NCBI RefSeq assembly: GCF_021555175.1
Contig: NZ_JAKGRW010000019.1
Span: 372,001 to 436,000, forward strand
DNA length: 64,000 nucleotides
Direction of reading: 5' to 3'
DNA from: Nocardioides alcanivorans
GTDB lineage: Bacteria > Actinomycetota > Actinomycetes > Propionibacteriales > Nocardioidaceae
A program made the position numbers and the translations under genes. Of the stretch, positions 37,772 through 48,109 are shown piece by piece; positions within the stretch are counted from its first letter, which is position 1; each line of letters opens with the position of its first letter. A model generated the notes under the pieces. It ran no database searches and had not been told where the DNA came from. It worked only from the letters and a program-made list of their open reading frames with translations.

Positions 37772-38251
37772 TCACTCCTTGGATTGGCGGGCTGGGGTTG
37801 GCTGGACACTGCTGCGTACTGGAGTTGGTGCGGGGTCAGGGCAGAGCTGGAATCCCGGGAGCGTCATCGACCGACCGTCGGGGCCGCCGTACTCCTCGAA
37901 CCGGACCTCGACACGAGCACCGATCTGCACCCGGGCAGGATCGGCACCGTGGAGCTGCCCCACCATCCGGACTCCCTCGTCGAGGTCGACGGTCACCACG
38001 GCGTACGGCACCTGGTCGGCCCACGCGGGGTGGAACGCACGGTGGGTGACGGTGTAGGTGTACACCGTCCCGTGTCCGCCGAGCCGATGCCAGTGCCATT
38101 CCGTGCTCGCGCAGGACGGGCAGAGCGGGCGGGGGTAGTGCCGGAGCACGTCGCAGTTTGCGCAGCGCTGGGCGACGAGCTCGTGGTTTCCAGCAGCCGC
38201 CCAGAAGCCCTCGGTCAGCGGCGTGGGGTCGGGAAGTGGGCGATGGGTCAT
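37772..38251 (-). CDS. DUF35 zinc-ribbon/OB-fold protein, partner of the thiolase-like protein
   Basis: A 159-residue protein. The N-terminal rubredoxin-like zinc ribbon has Cys pairs in QRCANCDVLRHYPRPLCPSC, followed by an OB fold (GTVYTYTVTHRAFHPAWADQ, VPYAVVTVDLDEGVRMVGQL). DUF35 proteins bind acyl-CoA and form complexes with thiolase-like or HMG-CoA-synthase-like proteins. It overlaps the thiolase-like gene by 4 bp, so a 1:1 complex is likely. Confidence 0.9.
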   Translation of the reverse strand: MTHRPLPDPTPLTEGFWAAAGNHELVAQRCANCDVLRHYPRPLCPSCASTEWHWHRLGGHGTVYTYTVTHRAFHPAWADQVPYAVVTVDLDEGVRMVGQLHGADPARVQIGARVEVRFEEYGGPDGRSMTLPGFQLCPDPAPTPVRSSVQPTPARQSKE

Positions 38252-39408
38252 CGGTCCCTCCTCAGCACCAGCGCTGCGCCGTCGAAGAATCCACCCTCAT
38301 TGACGACCAGCGCGGATTCGACGTCGACGATCTGGCGGGCCGGCTCCACCTCGCGCCGCAACTGCCGGACGGCCTCGATCACGTGGTTGACGCCCGAGGC
38401 GTGCCCCTCCGACAGCGCCCCGCCATGGGGATTCACCGGAGTCGGTCCTTCGAGTGCGATGTTGCCGTCCTGGACGTAGGGACCACCTTCGCCCGGCGGT
38501 ACGACGCCGAGCGCCTCGAGTGCCGCGATCACGTACCAGCTGAACCCTTCGTGGATGTTGAACAGGTCCATTTCCGTCACCGACGCCTCCGCCATGTCGA
38601 GTGCACGCTTCGCCGCCGTACGCACTCCCTGCACCACGGCCATGTCGGGGCTCTCGGTCAAGGACAACGGTGTGCTGCTGTGCGACTGGCCGACGCCGGC
38701 GATCGTCACGACCGGCCGACGCAGCTGACGGGCCCGCTCGACGCTGGTGACCAGCAGTGCGCCAGCACCGTCGGTCTCGAGGGAGCAGTCGAGCATGCGG
38801 AAGGGCGTCGTGATCATCGGCGACGACTGGTGGTCCTCGAGCGTCATCGGGCGACCGTGCATGTAGGCGTGCGGATTGAGGTTCGCGTTTCGGCGGCTGT
38901 TCATCGCGACATGTGCGAGCTGCTCACTGGTGGTGCCGTACTGGTGCATGTGCCGTTGGGCCGCCTGTGCGAACCACTGGGGGGCGCCCACGTTGCCGAG
39001 CGGGATCTCGAACTCATGCATGGCGTGGGCGGCCGGATGGCGCACCGCATTGCCGGTCGAGATGCGCTCGCCCGAGAATCCTCGGCGGCCCGCGGGCACC
39101 AGGACGCAGGTCGCGACCCCGCTGGTGACCGCCATGCACGCGGTCTGCACGGACGCGATCAGGCTGCTGCCACCCATGTGGGTCGTGGCGCTGTAGGCGA
39201 GGTCGGTGAGGCCGAGACAGGCGATGAAGTCCTCCACCGCGAGACCTGCCAGCGAGCTGGGGAGCACTGCGTCGATGTCGGCGGGCTCGACACCCGCATC
39301 GGAGATCGCCTGCAACGACGCCTCGAGGTGCAGCTCCAACGTCGACTTGTCCGTGCCTCGGGTGAAGGGGGTGTCCCCCACCCCGACGATCGCGCAGGCG
39401 CCCCTCAT
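38248..39408 (-). CDS. thiolase-like protein without Cys nucleophiles (putative CoA-ester retro-aldolase)
   Basis: A 386-residue thiolase-fold protein of the SCP2/lipid-transfer group. The place of the acylated Cys reads HMGGSSLIASVQTA, with Ser. The conserved late His is kept (NPHGGALSEGHASG). The second Cys of CxGGG is Asn (VVNEGGFFDGAA). Known Ltp2-type proteins have lost these Cys, pair with a DUF35 protein and split a CoA ester by retro-aldol cleavage in steroid side-chain breakdown. The same pairing here supports aldolase rather than thiolase chemistry. It overlaps both neighbours by 4 bp. Confidence 0.85.
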   Translation of the reverse strand: MRGACAIVGVGDTPFTRGTDKSTLELHLEASLQAISDAGVEPADIDAVLPSSLAGLAVEDFIACLGLTDLAYSATTHMGGSSLIASVQTACMAVTSGVATCVLVPAGRRGFSGERISTGNAVRHPAAHAMHEFEIPLGNVGAPQWFAQAAQRHMHQYGTTSEQLAHVAMNSRRNANLNPHAYMHGRPMTLEDHQSSPMITTPFRMLDCSLETDGAGALLVTSVERARQLRRPVVTIAGVGQSHSSTPLSLTESPDMAVVQGVRTAAKRALDMAEASVTEMDLFNIHEGFSWYVIAALEALGVVPPGEGGPYVQDGNIALEGPTPVNPHGGALSEGHASGVNHVIEAVRQLRREVEPARQIVDVESALVVNEGGFFDGAALVLRRDR

Positions 39409-41474
39409 CGCTGACCTCCTGGCGGCGCGGCCCGCCTGGCCATGGCGTCCAGTGCGACAGCGCGATCAGGCAGTGCGAGTAGCGGATTCACGTCGAGCTC
39501 GATGATCTCGCCGTCCTGGGCGATCCGTTGCACCGCCATGATGACGTCCACGATCGCCTCCAGATCCGTCGGGGGCGCGCCGCGATGACCAGTCAGGAGG
39601 ACCGACCCGCGGAGCTCGCGCACCATCCGATGGGCCTCGTCGCGGTCGAAAGGCGGAATCCGGAAGCTGACATCGCGATAGACCTCGACGGCCGTCCCGC
39701 CCATCCCGAACATCACGACGGGCCCGAACACTTCGTCGTCGGTCAGGCCCACGACGGTCTCCACACCGCCGATCACCTGCTCGGCGACCAACACGCCGTC
39801 GAGCTCCGCGCTGGGGACGGAGGCGACCACGTCGACGAACTGCCGGAAGGTCGCAGCGACGCTGCTGGAGTCCTGGATCCCGATCCGCACCAACCCGTGG
39901 TCCGACTTGTGGGCGATCTGCGCCGATGCCGCCTTCATCACGACGGGCATGCCGATCTCGGTCGCGGCAGCCACGGCGGTGGCGACGTCCTGCGCCAACA
40001 CGTCGCGGGTGACGGTGACGCCGTACGCCTCGAGGAGCTGCTTGGACTCGACCTCGTTGAGGGTGGGACCGGGCACCGGTGCCGAGTCCCGCGACGGCGG
40101 TCCCTCCACCTGGCCGCGCGCCAGGAAGCGGTGGTGGTCGAAGTAGGAACGCAGCGCGGTCACGCAGTTCGCGGAGGTGCGGAACACCGGGACGTCGGAG
40201 CCGAGGAGGTGGGTCCGGTAGGCATCCTCGGTGGCGGCTGGTGATCCCCAGATCACGCACACCGGCTTGTCGGTCGTCTCGGCCACGGCGATCAGGTCCG
40301 CGACGAGTCGGTCGCTGAGCGGTGGGAACACGCCGGCAATGGGCACCACGAGTACGCCGATGGCCGGGTCGGCGAGCAGGGCGTCGAGGATGCGCCGGCC
40401 TCGCTCGTCCCCGACGGGAGCACCGCCGCTGTCGACCGGGTTGTCGGTGCGGAGGTAGTCAGGGATCCACTGCCGCAGGGCTTCCTGGGTGGTCGGCGAC
40501 AGCTCGGGGATGTTGATGCCGGCGCCGGTCAGCAGGTCAGCCATGTGCGCGCTGGTCCCACCGGAGATCGAATACACGCAGACGCCGTCAGCAGTCGGGG
40601 CCTGCGCGCGAGCGAGCAACATGGAGGTGTCGAGCAGCTCGTCGAGGCCGTCCACCCGCGCGATGCCGAACTGCCGGAACGCCGCCTCCGTGACGGCATC
40701 GGTGCCGGCCAGGTGCCCCGTGTGCGACTGCGCCCAGGACTTGCCCATCTCGGTCCGCCCCACCTTGACCGCGACGATGGGGACGGACCTCTCGGCAGCG
40801 GCAGCAGCAGCGCGAAGGAACGCCGGACCGTCACGGAAGCCCTCGAGGTACGCCGCGATGGCACCAGTCGCCGGTTGCTCGGCGAAGTAGCTCACGAAGT
40901 CCGCCGCATCGAGGTCCATCTCGTTGCCGGTCGGTGCCCAGTGGCTGAAGCGGATGCCGAGCTCCTGCCCCTGGAAGACGGGTCTGCCTTGGTGGCCGCT
41001 CTGGGTGATCAGCGCGATCGCCGGCCCACCAAGGTCCTCACGAAACGTCTCGAAGAGGTTCATGTTTGTGTTGGGACCCAGTACCCGCAGTCCGCTGTCG
41101 CGGATGAGGGACTCCAGCTCTGCCTGCCGCTCGACACCCTCGTCCCCCGTCTCAGCAAAACCGGCGGCGAAGACGATCGCGAACTTCGCATCGCTCCGGG
41201 CAACCTGTTCCAGGGCTGTGGCGACGTCGCCGATGAGGATGACGGCGACATCGATCTCGCCTGGTACGTCGCCGATCGCCGCGAAGGCATCCACCCCGTC
41301 CACCGTCGATCGCTTGGGATTGACCGGCACTGCCTCGGCGCCCATTCGCCCCGCCCAGTCACGCACCCTCCGCCAACTGCCCGTGGCCGGGTGCCCCTCG
41401 GTCTCGGACGCGCCGATGACGGCGACCCGCAAGGGATGGAACAGGCGGTCAAGGTCGACGGGGCTGTGCTTCAT
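39405..41474 (-). CDS. ADP-forming acyl-CoA ligase (acetate-CoA ligase family)
   Basis: A 689-residue fusion of the alpha part (CoA-binding Rossmann domain RVAVIGASETEGHPATGSW, then the phospho-His segment QSHTGHLAGTD) and the beta ATP-grasp part (PTLNEVESKQLLEAYGVTVT, VVMKAASAQIAHKSDHGLVR, IIELDVNPLLALP). It activates a carboxylate to its CoA ester with ATP to ADP. It is the first gene of the operon, with a promoter at 41685-41713. ATG 41474 follows GAGG; a GTG two codons upstream is the alternative start. Confidence 0.88.
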   Translation of the reverse strand: MKHSPVDLDRLFHPLRVAVIGASETEGHPATGSWRRVRDWAGRMGAEAVPVNPKRSTVDGVDAFAAIGDVPGEIDVAVILIGDVATALEQVARSDAKFAIVFAAGFAETGDEGVERQAELESLIRDSGLRVLGPNTNMNLFETFREDLGGPAIALITQSGHQGRPVFQGQELGIRFSHWAPTGNEMDLDAADFVSYFAEQPATGAIAAYLEGFRDGPAFLRAAAAAAERSVPIVAVKVGRTEMGKSWAQSHTGHLAGTDAVTEAAFRQFGIARVDGLDELLDTSMLLARAQAPTADGVCVYSISGGTSAHMADLLTGAGINIPELSPTTQEALRQWIPDYLRTDNPVDSGGAPVGDERGRRILDALLADPAIGVLVVPIAGVFPPLSDRLVADLIAVAETTDKPVCVIWGSPAATEDAYRTHLLGSDVPVFRTSANCVTALRSYFDHHRFLARGQVEGPPSRDSAPVPGPTLNEVESKQLLEAYGVTVTRDVLAQDVATAVAAATEIGMPVVMKAASAQIAHKSDHGLVRIGIQDSSSVAATFRQFVDVVASVPSAELDGVLVAEQVIGGVETVVGLTDDEVFGPVVMFGMGGTAVEVYRDVSFRIPPFDRDEAHRMVRELRGSVLLTGHRGAPPTDLEAIVDVIMAVQRIAQDGEIIELDVNPLLALPDRAVALDAMARRAAPPGGQR

Positions 41475-41684
41475 GGACACCTCATGGTCCTTCGGGTGCG
41501 TTGGGTTTCGGGCGCGCTGACTGCGGCCTGCGAATGGTCCGCCACGCGGGTGGTGACGCTCGGTGGCGTGGCTGTCTTCGTCTGGACCGAAACAGCCGCC
41601 GATTCGACGGAACGGCTCCTCGGGTCTCCCGGCGGGCAGTTGCAGGTCGCAGCTGGTCCCTGGTTCGGCCGTGGCCTTGCCGGA

Positions 41685-41713
41685 ACTCTAGATTCGACCC
41701 CTAGTTGTGTCAA
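41685..41713 (-). promoter_or_regulatory. sigma-70-like promoter of the acyl-CoA ligase operon
   Basis: On the minus strand, TTGACA (41713-41708), a 17-bp spacer and TAGAGT (41690-41685). The leader to the ligase start is about 200 nt. Confidence 0.6.
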
Positions 41714-41753
41714 GCGCCTGATTTAACTAACCCGTGGGCCGACCCCACCCGTG

Positions 41754-41833
41754 GGTCGAGCCCACCCGTTGGTCGAGCCTGTCGAGACCCCGTAGGTCGA
41801 GCCCACCCGTTGGTCGAGCCTGTCGAGACCCCG
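41754..41833. repeat. two 39-bp direct repeats, 41-bp period, containing GGTCGAGCCTGTCGAGACC
   Basis: Bases 41754-41792 recur at 41795-41833. Each holds GGTCGAGCCCACCCG followed by TTGGTCGAGCCTGTCGAGAC. A partial third unit lies at 41731-41751. The inner motif is of a kind dispersed in many high-GC actinobacterial intergenic regions. Confidence 0.85.
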
Positions 41834-41883
41834 CAGGATTGGTTGCATCCTGACAACGGAGGTGCTGCCAGGATCAGACGTAG

Positions 41884-41915
41884 CGGTGTTCACTCATGCG
41901 GCCGAGTGAACACCG
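41884..41915 (-). terminator. hairpin after the metallophosphoesterase gene
   Basis: CGGTGTTCACT at 41884-41894 pairs perfectly with AGTGAACACCG at 41905-41915, six bases past the TGA. Confidence 0.75.
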
Positions 41916-41920
41916 TCGCC

Positions 41921-44900
41921 TCAGTTCCGCTTGCCCAGCCGCTGCCGCACCTTGACGGGGGCGAAGAGCCGATCGCCGCGGTAGTTCACGACCACCCGTG
42001 GCCGTGCCTTGGCGCCGTGGCGACCGAACCTCGCGGTGGCCCTGCCCGACTCGAGGCTGACGGTGCGAGCCTTCTTGCCCGTCTTGATCCGCACCTTGCC
42101 GGTCGGCGTCGCGCCGATGCCAGCGCCCTTCACCTTGACTACTGCGACGACGATGACCTTCCCCAGGCGCTGCTTCGTGCGCTTCAGCTTCACGACCACC
42201 TTCGGAGGCGCCTTCGCGACCTGGACGACGACCTCGGTGGAGGAAGGCAGGTTGGCGAAGTCACCGGCGTAGAGCAGCGTCAGGCGGTGGCTGCCCGGGT
42301 CGAGCGAGCGACTTGGCAGGCGGACCACCCCGCCAGTCCGGCCGAGTTCGGTCGAGGCAAGGACCCCGGTGCCATCGCTGAGCGTCACGGTGCCGGTCGG
42401 CCGGTCACCCCAGACGCTGACGGGGATGTTGACGGACTTGCCATAGACAATGGACAGGTCGTCGGACTCGACGGCGGACTCGGTCAGCCCGGGGTCCCCG
42501 AGCACCGTGGCCAGGAAGACGCGCTGCGCAGCCTCGTGAGCCTCGTCGCCGGAGTAGACCGCCAGCACCGGGTAGGCGCCCGCCGGAAGTTCGGCCCACG
42601 CCTCGTCGAGCGTGCATGCGGCGACGCCGTCCGCGCCCACGGCGACCTCGCAGATCACCTCGTCGTCGAGGTGGAACTGAACGGTGCCGGTGGCTGTGGT
42701 TGGGGCCACCTCGGCGGTGAGGGTGCGGGGGTCGTCCTGACTCCACTCGATGTTCGGTGCGACGATCCGGGTGCTGGCCAGCTCCGGCGCGACAACCGTG
42801 ACGACTCGGGATCCGAGCGCTTCGTTGCCGTTGGTGTCGGCAACGCGATAGGTCAGCACATACTGCCCGGCGGAGGCCGAGTCGACGCCGCCGATCACCT
42901 CGATCCGATCGGTGACGTCACCGTCGGTGTCGTCGCTGGCGCTCACCCCGCTGCGCGGGTCGAAGGCCTCCCCACCGCGATCGTGGCGGCGGCCGGGATC
43001 GTCAGGGTGGGCGGCGTGGTGTCGGTGCCCGCCGCGCTGGCCACGAAGACCCCGCCGAACTGGTCGACGACGCCGGACTCCTCGCCGGCCAAGGTGCTGG
43101 TCGCGACCCAGGCATACGTCTCACCCTCGGTCAGGCCAGCCCATTCGACCGTGGCGGGGAAGCCCGACTTCACGGTCTGCTCTCCGATGACCTCCGCAGT
43201 GGGCGTGATCACCGCCAGACCATCGGAGACGAACGAGGTGGTGCGGGTGGTCAGGTTGACCGGCACCGTGAAGTTGTCCTCGGCGCCGTTGTAGCGCTTG
43301 ATCGGCTCCGGCGTGGTCTTGGGCGAGTTGCCGTGGTCATAGCGGGTCGCCCCGAACTCGTCGAGGAACGGCGAGTAGGTGTCGACCGACATCGTGTTGG
43401 CCTCGGTGTCGAACTGAAGCATCCGCAGATAGCTCGCTCCCAGCGCCAGCTTGTCGGAGGCGCGGTGTTCCCAGGTGCCGTCGCCGTCCACGTCGATCTT
43501 CCCGGCGTCCTCGCCGGTGCCCATCACGCACTGGGTCGACGGGTCGAGGCCGGCTGCCTCGCAGCGCTCCTTGGTGAAGACGATGGCGGCGGGGGCCATG
43601 TAGCCCTGGTAGTCGGCGAGCAGCTGCACCACCTTGTTGCTCACCTTCGCGCCGGGAATCGCGTCGACGTTGGTGCCAATGCCGTGGAAGTGGCCACCGA
43701 GCACCAGGAAGACGTTGTCGTTGGTGCGCACGACCTCGTCGTACAGCTTGGAGCCGTCGGCGCCGAGCTTGGCGCCTCGACCGTCGGGCTCCGCAGACGC
43801 GCTCAGGTAGCCGTGCGTGATGAGGATGCCGTTGCGATCGGAGTAGCGCTTGAAGACCGCGTCTGCCCAGTCCGACTCCTCCTGCGTCACCCCGTAGGAG
43901 AGGCCGACCGCCACGAAGTCGAGCCCACCCGCGGAGAAGAGCACGTAGTTGTTGGAGTTGTCCGCTCCCCGGCTGACGACGGCACCGGTCTCGGCGTCGG
44001 TCACCTCGTCCATCGTGTGGTACGACGCGTCCGCCGGCCAGGCGCCCGCGGCCTGGTCGTAGTAGGTGGTGGCGTCGAAGAATGCCGCGAAGGGCGAGAG
44101 CGGACCGTTGTGGGTGCCACTGCGGTTGTCGTGGTTTCCGGCGATCATCTGGTTGGGCAGTCCCGAGTTCCACAGCGCCTCCTGGACGGAGCGGATGGCA
44201 AGGAACTCGTTCTTCACCTGCTCCTTGGCGCCGGGCACGGCGCCGTCGGAGGTCGTGTAGTCGTAGACACTCGTGCCGTCCCCGGGATCGATCGCGTCGG
44301 GGTCGAACCGGACGTCGTTGCCGGAGACGTGGCTGTTGATCACGTCACCGGTGTTGGCGACATACTTGATCTTGCGGTCGTCCTTGTTGGCGGCGATCCA
44401 CTCGTTCTGCACCCGTAGGGAGTGCTCGAAGACCGACGCTTCCTCTGGCGTGTTCGTGGCACCGTCGAGGTGTTGCCACGGGAGGCTGCTGGGCCATTCC
44501 ATCTGGCTGCCGGAGGCGGCCTCGGTGGTGTATTGCTGGTCGGTGTAGTGGACGAAGGAGAACTGGTAGTCGTCCGGGTCCTCGAAGCGATCCTTGACAT
44601 CGGGCGCCCCGGCGGAGGAGTCGCGCGGCGACAGGTCGTCGACGAAGGGGTCCTCGGCGGTGACGAGCACGTGCACGACCGGGCGATCGGCGTCGGTGGT
44701 GTCGATCATCCGCGGGCGCAGCGCACCCTGGAGACGGGTGTCGCCGGTGGCCTCGCCACGCGCTTGGGCGAGCAGCACCCAGGTGTCGTGGTTGTTGTCC
44801 CAGACCCACAGGTTGGCGGCTCGCGCCGGGTCCACGACGCCGCTCCAGAGCACCTGCTGCCCAGCATCGGCGTTGGGCACCTCGACGTCGAAGCGCTGGA

Positions 44901-47112
44901 AGGGGAACCGGTCGTGGCTGGCCGGGGTGGCGACGGTCTCTCCGTCACCGGCGGTCAGCGGGCCGGAGATCTCGGCGCGGTCCTCGATCTGGTCGTCGAA
45001 GTGGAGGCCGAGGTTCGCCGGCGACTGCGCCACGGTGCCCTGTACGCCACCGGACGCCGCAGTGCGGGCGGCCTTCTTGAAGGTGGTGGTGACCTCGCTC
45101 CCAGGGCCGGTCGCGATCGCCGAGATGCTCACCGTGCCGGATCCCTGCTTGGTGTCGGTGCCACCACCACTGGGGATCCGCACGGAGGAGAAGGGGATCG
45201 TCCAATGCACGGGCCGCCCGAAGACGTCGGTGGCGGTGACGACGATCTCGTGCTGTCCGGCAGCCATGCCGGAGCCGATGACCTCGCCCGGACGGATCGC
45301 CGTGCCGTCGAGCTCGTAGCGCCAGCCGGTCGCCTGCTCCTGGTGGCCGATGACGACGTCGAACTCGACCGGAGAGGTGACCACGTCGCCGGCAGCCGGC
45401 GACGAGGACGTCAGCTCGATGGCGGTGATGCTGTCGCCGAAGGAGTCCTGGTGCAGCTGCGCGGCCTGCTCGGCGTCGAGCGCGGTGCTCCACACGCGGG
45501 CGGTGCCGACCGAGACCGGGGCCGGTGTCTCGACGGCTCCATGTCCCTTCACATCGGAGCCGATGGCGTAGTAGCGCACATAGGGCTCGATGATCGAGCC
45601 GGCGGTCGGGGCCTTGATCGGGCCGGACGTGTTGGTGGTGTTGGTGTCGACCAGCTCGCCGTCGAGATAGAGCGCGACCTTCGCGCCGTCGTACGTCGCC
45701 ACGACGCTGTGCCACACGCCGGCGGCGATGGCCGGGGAGGTGACGGTCTTGTAGCCGCCATTGAGGTGGAAGGTCGCTACGATCTTGGAGCCGTCGACGT
45801 GCATGCCGAAGCCGCCGGCGCTCTTGCCGGCGCAGAAGTGCGGGCTGCCGGTGGCGGGGAGCTCGCCGTTGAACCGGACGTCGCACTGCAGGGTGATGCC
45901 GTCACCGGCCCAGGTGTCGTCGGCCCAGGTGGCGATCTCGTCGGTGCGGGGCATGCCGGTGTCGGCCCACGCGTCCTGGAGCGGATAGAAGACATGGTCC
46001 TTCTCGCCGTCGGTGGTGTAGACGTGGTGCGGCTGGGTGGCGAAGACGCTGCTGGGAGTGATGTCGGCCGAGCCAGTCACCTTGGCCTCGCGGTCGGAGG
46101 GCGACAGGTCGCGGAACGGATGGTCGACGTCGGAGAAATCGACGTCGAGGATGTCTGCACTGGGCACGTCGACGTCAGGCGCCGCGGGTCGTTCCTGTCG
46201 CCAGAGGGCGGCCACCTGCTCGGGGGTGAGCACCGCGCTCCACACTCTGGAGGCGGCGACCGCGATGTTGGCCGGCTGTGTGAACCCGTCGGCGGTCGGC
46301 GCGGCACCGATGCCCCACGCGCCCACCTCGTCGACGTTGAGGTTCGTGTAGGGGCCGGCATGGTTGCGACCGGTGCCGACCGCATTGCCTGGCTCCTGTG
46401 GGATCTCGGTGGCGGGCACGCCGTTGAGATAGAGCTTGATGTCGCCGTCGCCGACGGTCGCCACTGCGTGGACCCATTCGCCTGTCCGCGTGGGGACGGG
46501 TGCAGTTGCGGTGTTCTTGTTCGCCGTGGTCGCGGTGGCCTTGAAGCGCAAGCAGCAGCCTGTCGCGGGCAGGTAGAAGCCGTAACCCTGAGGACCGCCG
46601 ACGCAGAGTTGGCTGGCCTGGCCGGCCGGGACGGGGTTGTCCCCGTCATAGCGGAAATAGCACTCGAAGGTGCCACCGTCGAGCAGGTCTGCCCCTACCT
46701 CGTCGGGGCCGTGGGACCAAGCGTCGGCGATGTCGTAGAGATAGCCACCGGTGCCGGTGCTGGGTTTGGCCTCATCGGCTGCGAACTTTGCGACGTGGCG
46801 CTGCACGGTCTCGTCGTAGTCGACATCGGGCGCCGCACCGACCACGCTGACGTCGCGACCCCTGACATGTTCCACCGGGCCGTCCGCAGCGAAGTCGACG
46901 CTGACCACGTCGGCCTCCGGGACGTCGCCCGCCGCGGCCATCGGCAGCGTCGGCGCTGCCGCGAGGAGGGGTACGTTGCCGGTGGCGGGGACGGCCGGGG
47001 CAGCGTGCCCCGAACCAGCGAGACCTGCGGTCATCAAGAGCGCGATCACCATGACACCCGCGATGGACCGTGCCCAGGCCTCTGCTCCGGAGCAACGTGT
47101 TGTGGTCTTCAC
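41921..47112 (-). CDS. very large secreted metallophosphoesterase with two LamG-like and Ig-like domains, frameshifted
   Basis: About 1730 residues after repair. A signal peptide (IAGVMVIALLMTAGLAGSG) is followed by two concanavalin/LamG-like domains (about 70-330 and 340-600; KLYLNGVPATEIPQ and VALYLDGELVDTNT), a linker, and a calcineurin-like phosphoesterase at about 870-1250 (FVHYTDQQY, NTGDVINS, AGNHDNRSG, ILITHGY, LGGHFHG). Ig-like and DUF5011-type domains and a basic tail (TKQRLGKVIVVAVVKVKGAG) end the protein. The frame breaks at CCCC 42970-42973; one added base gives VGEAFDPRSGVSASDD. The GTG has GGAGG. Confidence 0.85.
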
Positions 47113-47253
47113 CGGGGGTACCTCCAGGCGCGGCGATGAGAGCGGTCGGGCCACGACCCGAGTCGCAGACCGTCCCACCGAATCGCAACCTCGCGACCGA
47201 GAGTCCCCCGGGCGGCGAACCATCGTCGAACCGCAGTTGAACGGTTCCCAGCG

Positions 47254-48105
47254 TCAGGCCCGAGCCACGCGCGCAAGGACGGCGCGCGCGCTGCGGGCGA
47301 CTGCGGCGTCGACGAAGACGCCGCGTTCATCGACCGCCACCCCGCTACCGTCGTGCGTCGCCCGGTCGAGAGCTTGGAGCACCTTCCTCGCACCGGCGAT
47401 CTCGTCCTCTGTCGGAGCGAGGGCATCGTGGACGACGGGAACCTGGCGCGGATGGATCAAGGTGCGCGCAGCAAAGCCCTGCCGCACAAGCAGTGCGGTG
47501 GAGGAAGCCAGCGCATCCAGATCCTGCAGGCCGGTCTCGACCGGCCCCACAGGCTGCTCGATCCCAGCCAGAGCACTCGCAACGACCAGATCACTACGGA
47601 CGGACCAGAGCTCCCGCCGCTGGGGGTCGGGCCGCATCCCCAGCGCTGCGGCCAGATCTGCCTCCCCGATGCCGAGTCGATGAATCCGCGGCGAGGCGGC
47701 CACCAGACGAACGTCGGCGACCCCGACAGCCGTCTCCAGCAGGCCGATCACCGCGAGGCGCGGCAATCCCCGTTCGGCTTCGATGGCGGTGAGTTGCCGA
47801 TCGACCTCGGCAAGCAGCCGCGGCTCGGCTGAGGGAACGAAGACGCCGGACGTGCCGGGCCGTGCCGCCGCACACAGACCATCGACGAGGCGTGCGGGAT
47901 CGACGCGCACCCACCACTGCACACCCGCGGTGCGCGCATGATCGGCCACCGCTGAATGCGCGGCGTCCTTGCCAGCGGCGCCGACACCATCCTCGAGATC
48001 GAGGACGACAGCATCGGCGCCGCTGGTGGCCGCCTTGGTGAAACGGTCTGGCCGGTCGCCCGGCACGTAAAGGTAACTCCGTGCCGATGTCAGCAAGGCG
48101 GACAT
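47254..48105 (-). CDS. HpcH/HpaI aldolase / citrate-lyase-beta-like CoA-ester lyase
   Basis: A 283-residue TIM-barrel protein of the CitE-like group: RSYLYVPGDRPDRFTKAATS, ADAVVLDLEDGVGAAGK (metal and CoA-binding motif), WVRVDP, GIGEADLAAALG and IHPRQVPVVHDAL. Members split malyl-, citramalyl- or related 3-hydroxyacyl-CoA esters. It is the last gene of the CaiB operon, 4 bp after the hydantoinase. Together with the CaiB CoA-transferase it could finish a pathway by cleavage to acetyl-CoA or pyruvate (inference). Confidence 0.88.
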   Translation of the reverse strand: MSALLTSARSYLYVPGDRPDRFTKAATSGADAVVLDLEDGVGAAGKDAAHSAVADHARTAGVQWWVRVDPARLVDGLCAAARPGTSGVFVPSAEPRLLAEVDRQLTAIEAERGLPRLAVIGLLETAVGVADVRLVAASPRIHRLGIGEADLAAALGMRPDPQRRELWSVRSDLVVASALAGIEQPVGPVETGLQDLDALASSTALLVRQGFAARTLIHPRQVPVVHDALAPTEDEIAGARKVLQALDRATHDGSGVAVDERGVFVDAAVARSARAVLARVARA

Positions 48106-48109
48106 GGGA

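Noticed and set aside
38248..39408. Acetyl-CoA acetyltransferase (true thiolase) annotation
   Set aside because: Both catalytic Cys positions are occupied by Ser and Asn, and a DUF35 partner overlaps.
44422..47139. 905-codon plus-strand open frame
   Set aside because: Antisense shadow of the metallophosphoesterase gene; no domain or ribosome site.
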